Positions 1-10,409 of a stretch of DNA of 64,000 nt are shown one piece after another. A program made the translations under genes and the position numbers. A model generated the notes under the pieces. The model did no database searches. It had not been told where the DNA came from and was given only the letters and a program-made list of their open reading frames with translations. Source of the DNA: Bradyrhizobium sp. CB1650 (lineage in GTDB: Bacteria > Pseudomonadota > Alphaproteobacteria > Rhizobiales > Xanthobacteraceae). The first letter of the stretch is position 1; every line of letters starts with the position of its first letter. The stretch covers positions 8,585,501 through 8,649,500 of the forward strand of contig NZ_CP121695.1 in NCBI RefSeq assembly GCF_029761915.1, given 5' to 3'.

Positions 1-425
1 CCGTCGATCGCGACATTGCCGAGCATGCGCGCCGTGATGTACCAGGGCGCCCCCAGGACGCGAGCCTCGCGCACCAGCCACAGGGAGATCGCAGTGGTGA
101 CGATGTCGCCGACGACGGGGATCAGCCCGATCAGGCCGTCGATGCCGTAGCGGATATTGGTGCCGGGCAGGATGAAGGCGATGTCGAGCAGCTTTGCGAT
201 CGCCTCGAGCCGCGCCAGCCGTTGCTCGCGCGTCAGATTGCCGAACGGATTGCCGTGACCGAACTCGAAGCGAAACTCGCGAAACCCCTGTTCCAGAGTC
301 TCGGGGCGGATCTCGCGGCCCTCCTCGTCGATGATCGGCCCGCGCGCCTCCGAGCCCGAGAAGGTCGCGCGCGAGGTACGCCCCGATCGGGGATCGCGCC
401 GTGCAAGGCTGTCATCATCGGACAT
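1..425 (-). CDS. DUF4112 family protein (partial, C-terminus off the left edge)
   Basis: The first 141 codons are present and the gene runs off the left edge. The ATG at 425 opens the reading MSDDDSLARRDPRSG. About 75 polar, charged residues are followed by a mixed hydrophobic stretch (roughly residues 80-125) containing IRYGIDGLIGLIPVVGDI, which is the hallmark of DUF4112 proteins. These are predicted small membrane-associated proteins of unknown function, common in Rhizobiales. The gene stands alone; a convergent or divergent partner to the left cannot be seen. The family call rests on the G-x-D-x-L-x-G-x-I/L-P-x-x-G-D pattern. No function is proposed. Confidence 0.8.
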   Translation of the reverse strand, partial: MSDDDSLARRDPRSGRTSRATFSGSEARGPIIDEEGREIRPETLEQGFREFRFEFGHGNPFGNLTREQRLARLEAIAKLLDIAFILPGTNIRYGIDGLIGLIPVVGDIVTTAISLWLVREARVLGAPWYITARMLGNVAID

Positions 426-492
426 GGTCATCGCCTGATGAAAACGCGCTCGTGCGGCGAGGGTTGCGGCGGCGCGCCCAACGGTCGCGCGC

Positions 493-918
493 TCAGGTTG
501 GCGCCGCAGCCGGCTGCGGCTCTTCGACATATCTGTGCACGAGCCAGGACGACACCACCGCCGGCACGAAGCCGACCAGGCCGTACAGGATGAACTGCAC
601 GGCGCCAGAGTCCGGTCCGCGCGAGCTGTAGGTCAGCGAGGCCAGGACGAAGGCGAACAGGCCGACCAGCAGCATGCGCAGCATCGGGCCGATCCGCCTG
701 ACGTGGATCAGGATGTCGTCCACCGCGCCGATCATCAGCGACGGCAGGAAGCCGAACAGGTAGCTGTATTGCAGGGTCTTGAAGAACACCACGAACAGCT
801 TGCCGACCTCGCCGAGACTGGTCTGCGCCCAATAGCCGGACTGATAGGTCGTCGTCAGCAGGAGCAGGAACCCGCCCAGGAACGGACCGACAAGCGCAAA
901 GATCAAATAGCGTTTCAT
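493..918 (-). CDS. Small four-helix membrane protein (DUF5413-like)
   Basis: 141 residues starting MKRYLIFALVGPFLGGF. Hydrophobic segments lie at roughly residues 4-24, 42-63, 82-101 and 110-130, so it is probably a four-helix inner-membrane protein with a short cytosolic C-terminal tail (EEPQPAAAPT). It resembles the uncharacterised DUF5413 proteins found in Bradyrhizobium; that family assignment is from memory of its architecture and is tentative. The reading frame is open far upstream, but the ATG at 918 gives a clean hydrophobic N-terminus, whereas the upstream extension is low-complexity and unlikely to be translated. Its neighbours give no functional clue. Confidence 0.7.
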   Translation of the reverse strand: MKRYLIFALVGPFLGGFLLLLTTTYQSGYWAQTSLGEVGKLFVVFFKTLQYSYLFGFLPSLMIGAVDDILIHVRRIGPMLRMLLVGLFAFVLASLTYSSRGPDSGAVQFILYGLVGFVPAVVSSWLVHRYVEEPQPAAAPT

Positions 919-1098
919 CAAATACCCCTCACTCTCCGTAGCTTTATACCAGCGGGGCGGCGAATTTGGATAGCGGGGTCGCAAGGGTGCGCCTTGCGTC
1001 CCCGGTCGTGCGCTCCGGCCAAGGGGGGAACAACTGGCAAGCGGACGAGTTCTGACAGGACCTGAAATTCGCGCCTCCTGGCAGATTGGGACCCGCCG

Positions 1099-1341
1099 AT
1101 GCCCCGGAAACTCCTCCTGACGATGATTGCGATGACGGCGTTGAGCGGTCTCTCGAGCGCGCCGGCGCTCGCACAAGGTCATCCCGGCACGCCGCAGGAG
1201 CAGAACGCCTGCTCGCGCGATGCGTCGCGCCTTTGCCGCAAGGACCTCGGCAATGACGGTGCGGTGCAGGCCTGTCTGCAGGCCAACCGGACCAAGCTGT
1301 CGAGGTCTTGCCGCAAGGTGTTCGAGAGCCACGGCATGTGA
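1099..1341 (+). CDS. Secreted cysteine-rich repeat protein (GLG1-type), copy 1
   Basis: 80 residues: a signal peptide of about 25 residues ending ALA, then one cysteine-rich unit with spacing C-x7-C-x12-C-x11-C (CSRDASRLC, then QACLQANRTKLSRSC). This matches the Cys-rich repeat of eukaryotic GLG1/ESL-1 (Pfam Cys_rich_FGFR), which in rhizobia occurs as single-unit periplasmic peptides of unknown role. The four cysteines probably make two disulfides in the periplasm. A paralogue with identical spacing lies about 530 bases downstream (1874-2149). The mature part is strongly basic (several Arg and Lys). No enzyme motif is present. Confidence 0.8.
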   Translation: MPRKLLLTMIAMTALSGLSSAPALAQGHPGTPQEQNACSRDASRLCRKDLGNDGAVQACLQANRTKLSRSCRKVFESHGM

Positions 1342-1384
1342 GGATGAGGACAAGGCCCCTCCCCGGAGATCGGAGACTTCAGCC

Positions 1385-1615
1385 ATGCTGCGCGACGAAC
1401 AGCTTTCGATCCTGCGGGACATCAGTCAATCCATCGCCTTTGCCGACGACAGGCACGGCGAGGTCGGACGATTGATCGCCGACGGCTATGTGATGAAGGA
1501 CGGCGATCTGTTCGAGCTCACCGCCAAGGGTGTTTCCGCCGTCGAGGAGCATGCTGCAGCGCTCACCGACGCCGACGCGGAACAAAGCTCGGCTCCGTTC
1601 TATCGCCTCGTCTGA
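1385..1615 (+). CDS. 76-residue hypothetical protein, winged-helix-like
   Basis: The ATG at 1385 gives MLRDEQLSILRDISQSIAF. The stretch VGRLIADGYVMKDGDLFELTAKG has the look of the wing of a winged-helix fold (L-x-x-G-Y-V, then G-D-L-F-x-L-T-x-K-G), so a small DNA-binding or adaptor role is possible but unproven. It starts 43 bases after the copy-1 cysteine-rich gene and may be co-transcribed with it. No signal peptide or membrane segment. I do not recognise a named family. Confidence 0.6.
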   Translation: MLRDEQLSILRDISQSIAFADDRHGEVGRLIADGYVMKDGDLFELTAKGVSAVEEHAAALTDADAEQSSAPFYRLV

Positions 1616-1873
1616 CTCGTCGCGTCGCGTTTTGCGTGACGAACGCGCAACAATTGCGAATTCCTTTTCATCCGCCATTGCAGCTTCGTGACAATCGCGC
1701 ATACTTCGCTCGGGCGGCGCAGCACTTTCGATTCGAATCTCACGAGTAATCGAGCGACCACATGCAGGGACAGGTTCCCGGCGTGACGGCTGTGACGTGC
1801 GGCAAAGCAAACCGCGTGCGGCGCCCCAAAAACAAAGCAACCGACGCCTGCGGAACTTGGGGACGCATCTGAC
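1616..1873. other. Intergenic, 258 bases
   Basis: Somewhat less GC-rich than the neighbouring genes (stretches such as CAACAATTGCGAATTCC near 1650). It presumably holds the promoter of the downstream cysteine-rich gene. I see no convincing promoter, repeat or RNA gene here. Confidence 0.4.
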
Positions 1874-2149
1874 ATGACACGCTATCAATCGATTGCCGCG
1901 CTCGTGGCCTTCGCCGCCACTGCCATCGCATCCCAGACCTCACCCAGCCTCGCCTTCTCACCCGAAGCGCAACAGATGTGCTCGGGCGACGCCATGCGGC
2001 TGTGCTCCAGCGAGATCCCCGACATCCCGCGAATCACCGCCTGCATGGTGAGGAACAAGGCGCATGTCAGCCCCGGCTGCCGCGCCGTGATGGACCGTGA
2101 GCACGCTGCCGCTGCAGCCGCGCGCAAGCGGGAAGCCGCGGCGCAATAG
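1874..2149 (+). CDS. Secreted cysteine-rich repeat protein (GLG1-type), copy 2
   Basis: 91 residues: a signal peptide of about 27 residues ending SLAF, then CSGDAMRLC and TACMVRNKAHVSPGC, giving the same C-x7-C-x12-C-x11-C spacing as the gene at 1099-1341, followed by an Ala/Arg/Lys-rich tail (AAAAARKREAAAQ). It is an exported, probably periplasmic disulfide-bonded peptide of unknown function. The D-A-x-R-L-C core and the S-x-x-C-R-x-V end are shared with copy 1, so the pair arose by duplication. The next gene, lysR, is convergent and ends 20 bases away. Confidence 0.8.
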   Translation: MTRYQSIAALVAFAATAIASQTSPSLAFSPEAQQMCSGDAMRLCSSEIPDIPRITACMVRNKAHVSPGCRAVMDREHAAAAAARKREAAAQ

Positions 2150-2169
2150 CGCCGGATCGACCGGCGCGG

Positions 2170-3042
2170 TCATTTGGCCAGCCCGGCGATGGCCTTGACG
2201 ATCGGCGAGCGCCACAGTGCGCTGGTCGTCAGCATCCAGCACTCGTACTGGAAATCCTGCTGCAGCGGGATCTCCACGAGGTCGCCGTGCTTCAGCTCCT
2301 GTTCGAAGACGAAGCGCGGGCCGCGGCCGACATAGCCCGGCGTCATCGCCATCTGCTTGATCAGGTCGTAGTCGTCCGAGAGGAACGCCTCGAGCTTCCG
2401 CTTCTGGTATTCCTCCGGCCGCCCAAGCCAGGCGCCGAAGTCCGGCGTGATGCCCGCGCTCGCGAGCGGCAGCCGGGAGAACTCCTCCGCCGACAGCGGC
2501 GTGCCGCTGCAGGCCGGATGGTCCGGCCGCCCGACGACCACATAGCGGTCCTCGAAGATCTTGATCCGGATGAGGTCTTGCTGCGACGCGGCGATCTCGC
2601 GATGACAGAAGACGAGATCGAATTTGCCTGCACGGAGCGCCCGCATCATCAGGTTCGGACCGGCATAGCGCGTGACGACCTGGAGCTGCGGGAATGCCTC
2701 GGCCGCCTTCCGGATCAATTGCGGCAGCGGCCGTAGCCGCGTCGCCGGGCCAACCCCGATCCGCAGCAGCCCGGCCTCGCCCTTGGCCATCTGTTCGAGC
2801 TCATGGCTCAGCGCGGTGACGTTCTGGAGTAGCGACGCGGCGTGATCGGCCACGAACTGCGCGTAGACGGTCGGACGCGCATTGGCGTTGGTGCGCTCGA
2901 ACAGCTTCACGCCGAGCTTCGCTTCCAGGCGGCTGATGCTCTTGCTGAGGGTCGGTTGCGCGATGCCGAGCGCCTTGGCCGCGCCGCTGAAGCTGCCCGA
3001 GCGGCAGACTGCGACGATCTGTTCGAGATGTCGAAGCTCCAT
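2170..3042 (-). CDS. LysR-family transcriptional regulator
   Basis: 290 residues from the ATG at 3042 (MELRHLEQIVAVCRSGSFSG). The N-terminal winged helix-turn-helix (residues 1-60) carries A-A-K-A-L-G-I-A-Q-P-T-L-S-K-S-I-S-R-L-E, the standard LysR recognition helix. A periplasmic-binding-protein-like effector domain fills residues 90-290. Nine upstream in-frame codons exist but the family start is at MELRHLEQ. It is transcribed in the same direction as the interrupted MFS transporter and the sulfatase upstream, 30 bases after the transporter, so it is likely their local regulator. The inducer is unknown; a sulfate ester or its product is the reasonable guess. Confidence 0.88.
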   Translation of the reverse strand: MELRHLEQIVAVCRSGSFSGAAKALGIAQPTLSKSISRLEAKLGVKLFERTNANARPTVYAQFVADHAASLLQNVTALSHELEQMAKGEAGLLRIGVGPATRLRPLPQLIRKAAEAFPQLQVVTRYAGPNLMMRALRAGKFDLVFCHREIAASQQDLIRIKIFEDRYVVVGRPDHPACSGTPLSAEEFSRLPLASAGITPDFGAWLGRPEEYQKRKLEAFLSDDYDLIKQMAMTPGYVGRGPRFVFEQELKHGDLVEIPLQQDFQYECWMLTTSALWRSPIVKAIAGLAK

Positions 3043-3072
3043 TGCTGGAACTATAACAGAGCCCGTCACGCG

Positions 3073-4395
3073 CTACGAGCCGGACAAGACGCTATCCGTC
3101 CCTCCTCGCCCTATCGGCACCGCAATCAGCGAGCTCAGGATCAGCGAGATGCCTGCCGCGGCAAGCGCGAGCGAAAATGAGCCGGTCTGCGTCTTCACCA
3201 CGCCGAAGAAGTACGGACCGACCGTGCCGCCGAGGTTGCCCGCACCGTTGATCAGGCCGATGCCGACGCCGATGACCGCGGGCGGCAGCACCTCGCCGGG
3301 CAATGTCCAGAACGGACCGAAGCGGCCGAGGAAGATTGCGATCGCAAGCGACAGGCAGAGCACGGTGCGCAGCATGCCGCCTCCGGTGAGCTGCATCGCC
3401 AGCAGAGGCAGGCCCGAGAGGGCGGTCACGGCGATCATGTGCCATTTGCGCTCGCGCAAGCGATCGGAGTTGGTGGCGATGCCGATCATCAGCGCGATGC
3501 CCAGCGCGGGCGGCAGCGCCGCGAGCAACCCGACGACCCCGATCGGCAGTCCGGTCTCCTTCAGCACCGTCGGGAACCAGAAATTGACGCCCCACTCGGC
3601 CATCAGGGCAAAGAAATTATAGAGGGCGAGCAGCAGCACGCTCGGATGCCAGAGCGTGGAAAGCCAGTGCCCGGAGATCCGCACCAACGCTTCGTCTTCC
3701 GCGGCCAATTGCCTGACGAGTTGGACGCGCTCCTCGTCCGCGAGCCATTTCGCATCCAGCGGACGGTCGTCGATCGCCCACCACCAGACCAGCGCCCAGA
3801 GAAAGCCCGGCGCCGCTTCGATCACGAACATCCAGCGCCAGTCCGCATAGGACAGGATCAAGCCCGAGATCGGGCTCGCGATCATGGGACCAATCGGCAG
3901 GCTCAGGAGAAACAGCGCATTGGCCCGGGCGCGTTCCGCCCTGGTGAACCAGTTGCGGATCAGGACCAGCGTGCAGGTGAGCACGCCGCCCTCCGACAGC
4001 CCGAGCGCAAAGCGATTGATGCTCAGCTCGGTCTGGGTATGGACGAAGGCGGTCGTGAGCGAGACCGAGCTCCACAGCAGCAACAGGCACAGCAGCACCC
4101 GCTTCGGACTCTAGATCGAGGCCAGACGGCCGGCGGGAATCTGCAGGACGATGTAGCCCCAGAAGAACAGGCCTGTGGCGAAGCCGAGCGCGGCCGGCGA
4201 CAGCGACAGCTCCTCGCGAACATAGGGCGCGGCCATCGACAGGTTGACGCGGTCGACATGGGCGAGCACGTACATCACGAAGGAGACGCCGAGAATGCGA
4301 ACCCAGCGATTGCGAAGCACCGCGCCGGCGCGCCGGTCGCGCGCCGCAGCACCGGATTGAGCTTGCTCGACGGCCGGCGAGGAGACGTCTGTCAT
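3073..4395 (-). pseudogene. MFS transporter (anion:cation symporter type) interrupted by an in-frame amber codon
   Basis: One continuous frame of 441 codons encodes a 12-helix major facilitator with N-terminal MTDVSSPAVEQAQSG, the helix-1 motif YVLAHVDRVNLSMAAPYV and helix 2 FFWGYIVLQIPAGRLASI. Immediately after, at 4113-4111, is TAG, then the frame resumes without any shift as SPKRVLLCLLLLW and continues to the normal C-terminus. Family members have a Trp or another residue at this spot before the conserved K-R of the loop 2-3 motif, so a single base change (for example TGG to TAG) explains it. The products would be a 94-residue fragment and a headless 345-residue remainder. It starts 18 bases after the sulfatase. 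Sequencing error or suppression cannot be excluded. Confidence 0.8.
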
Positions 4396-4413
4396 CTTGC
4401 GCTCCGTGTCCGG

Positions 4414-5853
4414 TCAGGAGAGCAGTTCCGGCGGCACCGGGGTGTAGAGCTTCTTGGTCGGGAGGTTCGCCATGATGGCGTCGGGCCCGCCCTTGCTCTC
4501 GATCAGCGCGCGCTGCGCCTCGTTGGCGCGGCGATCCTGCTCTTCCGGATCGAGGATGGTGCGCAGCACGGCCTCCAACTCGCGGACCGTCGAGGCATAG
4601 TCGGGACGTGCCGCGAGATTCTCACTCTCGGCAGGATCGGCCTCGAGATCGAACAGCTCGGGCGCGAAGCGTACGTAGTAGATGAATTTGAACCGGCCCT
4701 TGCGGATCATGTAGGACGCCGAAGGTGAAGCCGCCGCATGATATTCGCTGAACACGATGCGCTCGCGATCGTCGGACTTGGCCGCGAGCTCGAACAGCGA
4801 GCGGCCGGGCACTCCGGCCTCCTTGGGCAAGCCGGCGCAGTCGAGCACGGAGGGATAGGCATCGGCCAGCGAGGCCGGCGTCGCCGAAAGCCTGCCCGCC
4901 GGCACGTCCGGACCCGCCACGATCAAGGGAACGGCGACCGCCTCCTGATAATGGTTGGACTTCCCCCAGATGCCGCGAGCGCCGGCGTTCTCGCCGTGGT
5001 CGGAGGTGTAGATGACGCGCGTGGTGTCGCGCAGCCCGGCATTGTCGAGCGCGCCGAGCACGCGGCCGACTTGCGCATCCATGAAGCTGATGAGACCGAG
5101 ATAAGCGGCATAGGCGACGCGCTGGTCCTCCGCCTTGGGTGGACCGCCGGCGATGAGGTCCGCAAGCCACGGATGCGGCTGATAGCCGGAGCCTGGCCCG
5201 AACTTCGCATCGGGCATCCGCTCCACGGGATAGAGATCGAAGAACTCCTTCGGCGCGACCAGTGGATAATGTGGCGTCACGAAGCTGACGAAGAGGACCC
5301 AGGGCTCGTCCGACGTTGCAGCGGCATGCAGCCAATCGACGGCGATGTCGGCGACGCGGCGGTCGTAGCGGGTATATTCGCTCTCGCCGGGACCGGCGCT
5401 CTCGGCGATCGCCGCGCGGCGCCGCGGTGGCGGCACGAAATCGGGAAACTGCTTGCGGATCGAAAGCTGGATCATGCCGACGCCGCCGGTGATGTGCATC
5501 GGAATGTGCTGCCGATCGAAGCCAACGGGGTCGTCGCCCCTGCGATAGTGCAGCTTGCCGATCGATTCGACGCGCACGCCGGCCTGTTGCATCCGGTGGC
5601 CCCAGCTCGGCACGCGGCCGTCATAGGCGATCGAATTGTCCCAATAGCCGATGTCGTGGATGTAGCGGCCGGTCGCGAAGCTGGCGCGCGCCGGCACGCA
5701 GATCGGACAGGTCGTGTAGGCATCGGTGAAGCGGGTGCCGCGCGCGGCAAACGCATCGAGATTGGGCGTGAGCGCGAGCGGATCGCCCGCGCAGCCCATC
5801 ATCCGCGCGTTGTGCTCGTCCGACATCAGGAGCAGGAGGTTTTGGGGCTTCAC
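4414..5853 (-). CDS. Sulfatase of the arylsulfatase/choline-sulfatase type
   Basis: 479 residues from a GTG at 5853 (VKPQNLLLLMSDEHNARMMG), preceded by a GGGAGAG ribosome site. The sulfatase signature C-x-P-x-R is present as CVPARASFATGR (Cys52), the residue converted to formylglycine. Metal-binding residues appear in MSDEHN near the start and in YTSDHGENAGARGIWGK further on. No signal peptide is seen, so it is probably cytosolic and hydrolyses a small imported sulfate ester, which fits its operon with an MFS transporter and LysR regulator. The frame is open upstream to 5958, but that extension has no sulfatase homology. Close relatives include choline-sulfatase and phosphonate monoester hydrolase-like enzymes, so the substrate is uncertain. 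Confidence 0.85.
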   Translation of the reverse strand: MKPQNLLLLMSDEHNARMMGCAGDPLALTPNLDAFAARGTRFTDAYTTCPICVPARASFATGRYIHDIGYWDNSIAYDGRVPSWGHRMQQAGVRVESIGKLHYRRGDDPVGFDRQHIPMHITGGVGMIQLSIRKQFPDFVPPPRRRAAIAESAGPGESEYTRYDRRVADIAVDWLHAAATSDEPWVLFVSFVTPHYPLVAPKEFFDLYPVERMPDAKFGPGSGYQPHPWLADLIAGGPPKAEDQRVAYAAYLGLISFMDAQVGRVLGALDNAGLRDTTRVIYTSDHGENAGARGIWGKSNHYQEAVAVPLIVAGPDVPAGRLSATPASLADAYPSVLDCAGLPKEAGVPGRSLFELAAKSDDRERIVFSEYHAAASPSASYMIRKGRFKFIYYVRFAPELFDLEADPAESENLAARPDYASTVRELEAVLRTILDPEEQDRRANEAQRALIESKGGPDAIMANLPTKKLYTPVPPELLS

Positions 5854-6110
5854 CGGCGCTCTCCCATGTATTTTGTTTGTCCGCGCGTTTTGTGCGGTGA
5901 TCTCCGCATTGCCACACGGGTGAGAGCAGCGGCATCGAAATAAATGCCGGACCGCCATAGCTCGCGGCTATGGCGGATGTCTTGTTCAGCGGTGATGAAG
6001 GTTCTTATGACGTCATTCCGGGGCGGCGCGCAGCGTCGAACCCGGAATCCATTTCCACGCATCACGCGCTGCGCGATGGATTCTCAGATGCGCAATTGCG
6101 CAGGTCCCGC
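5854..6110. other. Intergenic, 257 bases, with a palindrome remnant
   Basis: Contains at 6011-6053 a CGTCATTCCGGGGCGG ... CCCGGAATCCATT hairpin of the same family as the complete copy at 28455-28562. The rest presumably holds the sulfatase promoter; no clear -35/-10 pair was identified. Confidence 0.5.
6011..6053. repeat. Extragenic palindrome, CATTCCGGGG family, single hairpin
   Basis: CATTCCGGG and CCCGGAAT arms separated by about 20 bases. The same sequence, doubled head to head, occurs at 28455-28562. Such elements are dispersed in Bradyrhizobium intergenic regions. Confidence 0.6.
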
Positions 6111-7721
6111 CTACTCGCCCCATTGCGCGAATGCGTCGTTGAAGGCGCGTTCGCCGGGGGCGCCCTTCTCGATCGCGATGATGGCGCGGCGCTGGTTGGC
6201 GTAGACGAGCGGCACATCGAACCAGGAGCGCTCCTTCAGGAGCTGGATGTTGCGCGCGCGGTCGGCATCGACGTTGGAAAGTCCGACCAGGAAGAAGCCG
6301 TCTGTGACCTTGACCGCGAGCCCCGCGAGCGGGGTGCCGCGCGCCTGCTCATTCGACTTCATCAGGATACCCGGCACGTTGGAGACGCTGCCGCCGGGGA
6401 AATCCTGCGGCAGGATGAAGGTCAGTTCCGCGGTGTGGCTCGCCGGCAGCGACGAATCGGTGTTGCGGCGGAACGACATCGTCATCTTGAACTTGCGATC
6501 GGGAATCTCGATGTCGGCGCGCACGGCAACATCGGCCTTCTGGTTGCCGGACGCCTTGATCGGCTCGAGCCGCCACACCACCGAGCCGACATATTGCTTG
6601 CCCTTGGGATCGGACGGATCCTCGTCATAGAGCACGACCTTCTGCGCCACCGGCGCGACCGGCTGGTCGCTCGCCGAGGGCTGGCCGACGCGATCCGGGA
6701 TCTTCGGCTTGCTCTGCGGCTGGGTCGTATCCTTCGGCGCCTCGACAACCTGGGTGGGCGACGACTTGAGCAGCCCGCTCACGGTCTGGACCAGCGACTT
6801 GCCCCAGAGAATGCCGGCGCCGACCAGGATCAGCACGATGCCGACGGCGATCGCGCTCTTGAATGGGAAGGCGGAGCCGGAACGGACGCGCTTCTTGACG
6901 TCGCGATCGGGCGCGACGCGCGAGCGCGATGACGGCGGCTGCGGCGCGTAGCGCTCGGCCTCCTCCAGCGATTCATCGTAGGAATAAGGCGCGTCCTGCT
7001 CGCCCGCGCGATTTTCCAGGCTCGGTTCGAGCCGGTCGAATTCCGGCGAGGGCGAAGGCACGTTGGCGTAGGTGCGGCGCGCGGCGCGGTTGGCCTGCGC
7101 GGCGGCGCCGCCGAGATCGTTGGCGTCCGCGGTGATGTCGCGGAAGCCGCGCACGCCCGGCGACTGCGGCAGGGGCGGCGGAGGTCCGACCTCCGGCGCG
7201 CGGCGTGCGGGACGATCACGCCCGGCCGGCGGAGGCGGCTCCGGCATCGGCGATGGAGCCGGCTGGCGCGGCGCGTCGAAACGCGGTGCGCGCGCATGAC
7301 GCTGGGTGTCGCGGTCGCCCTGATCGTCGCCACCGAGTGGCGGGCGATCGTTGCGCGGCGGCGGCGCCGCGCTGCGGGCGCGCGGCGGGCCAGCCGGTGA
7401 AGCCGCGGGCGGATTGCCCTCGGCGACGCGGGCGCTGGCCCGGCGGAAGGCTTCGCCGCTGCCGCCACGCCCGCCACCGCCGCCGGGGCGGGAGGCTTCG
7501 CGGGCACGCTGGGCAGCCTCGGACTCGACCTTGCGGACGGCCTCTTCCAGCGACAGGCGTTCGCGGGTGATCTCGGATTCGGAGAGTGGCGGCTGCACGC
7601 TGCGGAGCTGGGCGATCAGGGCCGTGCGCGCCCGCTCATAGAGCGCACGACGGCTTTCGCCGGGAGCGTTGGGGTCCAGGGCGGCAATAGCGCGGGCGAT
7701 CAGCGGATAGTAATCAGCCAT
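6111..7721 (-). CDS. Membrane-anchored hypothetical protein with a disordered Pro/Arg-rich N-terminal half
   Basis: 536 residues. An N-terminal helical segment (MADYYPLIARAIAALDPNAP, residues 1-75) carries a heptad-like SLEEAVRKVESEAAQ stretch. Residues 80-270 are low-complexity, rich in Pro, Arg, Gly and Asp and probably disordered. One transmembrane helix lies near residue 290 (AIAVGIVLILVGAGILW). The C-terminal 200 residues form a compact domain of alternating beta strands containing VVWRLEPIK and SFRRNTDSSLPASHTAELTF. With one helix, the C-terminal domain is probably periplasmic and the charged region cytosolic. It lies just downstream of purA (37 bases) in the same direction. Proteins of this shape are conserved hypotheticals in Bradyrhizobiaceae; no function is assigned. 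Confidence 0.75.
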   Translation of the reverse strand: MADYYPLIARAIAALDPNAPGESRRALYERARTALIAQLRSVQPPLSESEITRERLSLEEAVRKVESEAAQRAREASRPGGGGGRGGSGEAFRRASARVAEGNPPAASPAGPPRARSAAPPPRNDRPPLGGDDQGDRDTQRHARAPRFDAPRQPAPSPMPEPPPPAGRDRPARRAPEVGPPPPLPQSPGVRGFRDITADANDLGGAAAQANRAARRTYANVPSPSPEFDRLEPSLENRAGEQDAPYSYDESLEEAERYAPQPPSSRSRVAPDRDVKKRVRSGSAFPFKSAIAVGIVLILVGAGILWGKSLVQTVSGLLKSSPTQVVEAPKDTTQPQSKPKIPDRVGQPSASDQPVAPVAQKVVLYDEDPSDPKGKQYVGSVVWRLEPIKASGNQKADVAVRADIEIPDRKFKMTMSFRRNTDSSLPASHTAELTFILPQDFPGGSVSNVPGILMKSNEQARGTPLAGLAVKVTDGFFLVGLSNVDADRARNIQLLKERSWFDVPLVYANQRRAIIAIEKGAPGERAFNDAFAQWGE

Positions 7722-7758
7722 TTCAACTCAACTATACGCGCCTCCCGGTAAGATATCG

Positions 7759-9476
<1,718 letters not shown>

Positions 9477-10409
9477 ATGTCCGCCACCGGCCAGACCACC
9501 GGCACTGAGACGTCCGGTCACAACTGGATCGCCAACCAGCCTTATCTCCTGCTCAGCATCACCGCGCTGTGCTGGGCCGGCAATGCCATCGTCGGGCGGC
9601 TCGCCGCCGGCCATATCCCGCCAGTGACGCTGTCCTTCCTGCGCTGGTCCTTCGCCTTCCTCTTGGTGCTGCCGTTCGCCTGGAAGCATCTCGTGCAGGA
9701 CTGGCCCGCGATCCGGAGCAAGCTCGGCCTGATGATCGTGCTGTCGGTCACCGGCATCGGCGCCTTCAACACGCTGCAATATTGGGCGCTGGAGCACACC
9801 CAGGCGCTGAACACGCTGCTGTTGCAATCAGCCGCACCGCTGGTCGTGGCGCTGTGGTCGCTGATCATCCTCGGCGTCCGCCTCACCGCCGCGCAGGCCT
9901 TCGGCGTGCTGCTCTCGATGTGCGGCGTGCTGACGATCCTGCTGCACGGCGACTTCACCACGCTGTCGAATATCGCGTTCAACAAGGGCGACCTCATCTT
10001 CATCGTCGCCCTCATCATCTTCGCGCTCTATTCGGTGCTGACGCTGAAGCGGCCGGCAATGCACGGCCTGTCGTTCCTCGCCTTCACCTTCGGCGCCGGC
10101 GCCGCCTGCCTGATACCGCTGGAGATCTGGGAGCTGGTTGCACGCCCGGTGATGAAGCTCGACGGACCGAACCTCTTGACGCTGTTCTATGTCGCTGTGT
10201 TCCCCTCGACGCTCGCCTATCTCTGCTTCAACCGCGGGGTGCGGCTGATCGGGGCCAACCGCGCCGCGCCGTTCTTCCACGTTGTTCCGGTGTTCGGCTC
10301 GATCATGGCGATGGCGTTCCTCGGCGAACGCCCGCAAATCTTCCACTTCATCGGCTTCGCACTGGTGCTAGCGGGCGTGTTCGCGGCCTCGCGCAAGCAG
10401 ACCACCTAA
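9477..10409 (+). CDS. DMT-superfamily (EamA) exporter, copy 1
   Basis: 310 residues with ten predicted transmembrane helices arranged as two EamA repeats (about 20-150 and 165-300). Typical marks are CWAGNAIVGRLAAGHIPP in helix 1, FLRWSFAFLLVLPFAW in helix 2 and FPSTLAYLCFNRGV and PVFGSIMAMAFLGE in the second repeat. It is an inner-membrane drug/metabolite transporter whose substrate cannot be read from sequence. It is closely related to the gene at 12161-13096, sharing NQPYLLLS, ALWSL and NRAAPFFH blocks. The stop codon TAA overlaps the start of a palindromic repeat. Confidence 0.88.
   Translation: MSATGQTTGTETSGHNWIANQPYLLLSITALCWAGNAIVGRLAAGHIPPVTLSFLRWSFAFLLVLPFAWKHLVQDWPAIRSKLGLMIVLSVTGIGAFNTLQYWALEHTQALNTLLLQSAAPLVVALWSLIILGVRLTAAQAFGVLLSMCGVLTILLHGDFTTLSNIAFNKGDLIFIVALIIFALYSVLTLKRPAMHGLSFLAFTFGAGAACLIPLEIWELVARPVMKLDGPNLLTLFYVAVFPSTLAYLCFNRGVRLIGANRAAPFFHVVPVFGSIMAMAFLGERPQIFHFIGFALVLAGVFAASRKQTT

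Noticed and set aside
5854..5958. N-terminal extension of the sulfatase
   Set aside because: Cys/Arg-rich residues without homology; the GTG at 5853 has a good ribosome site and begins the conserved sulfatase core.
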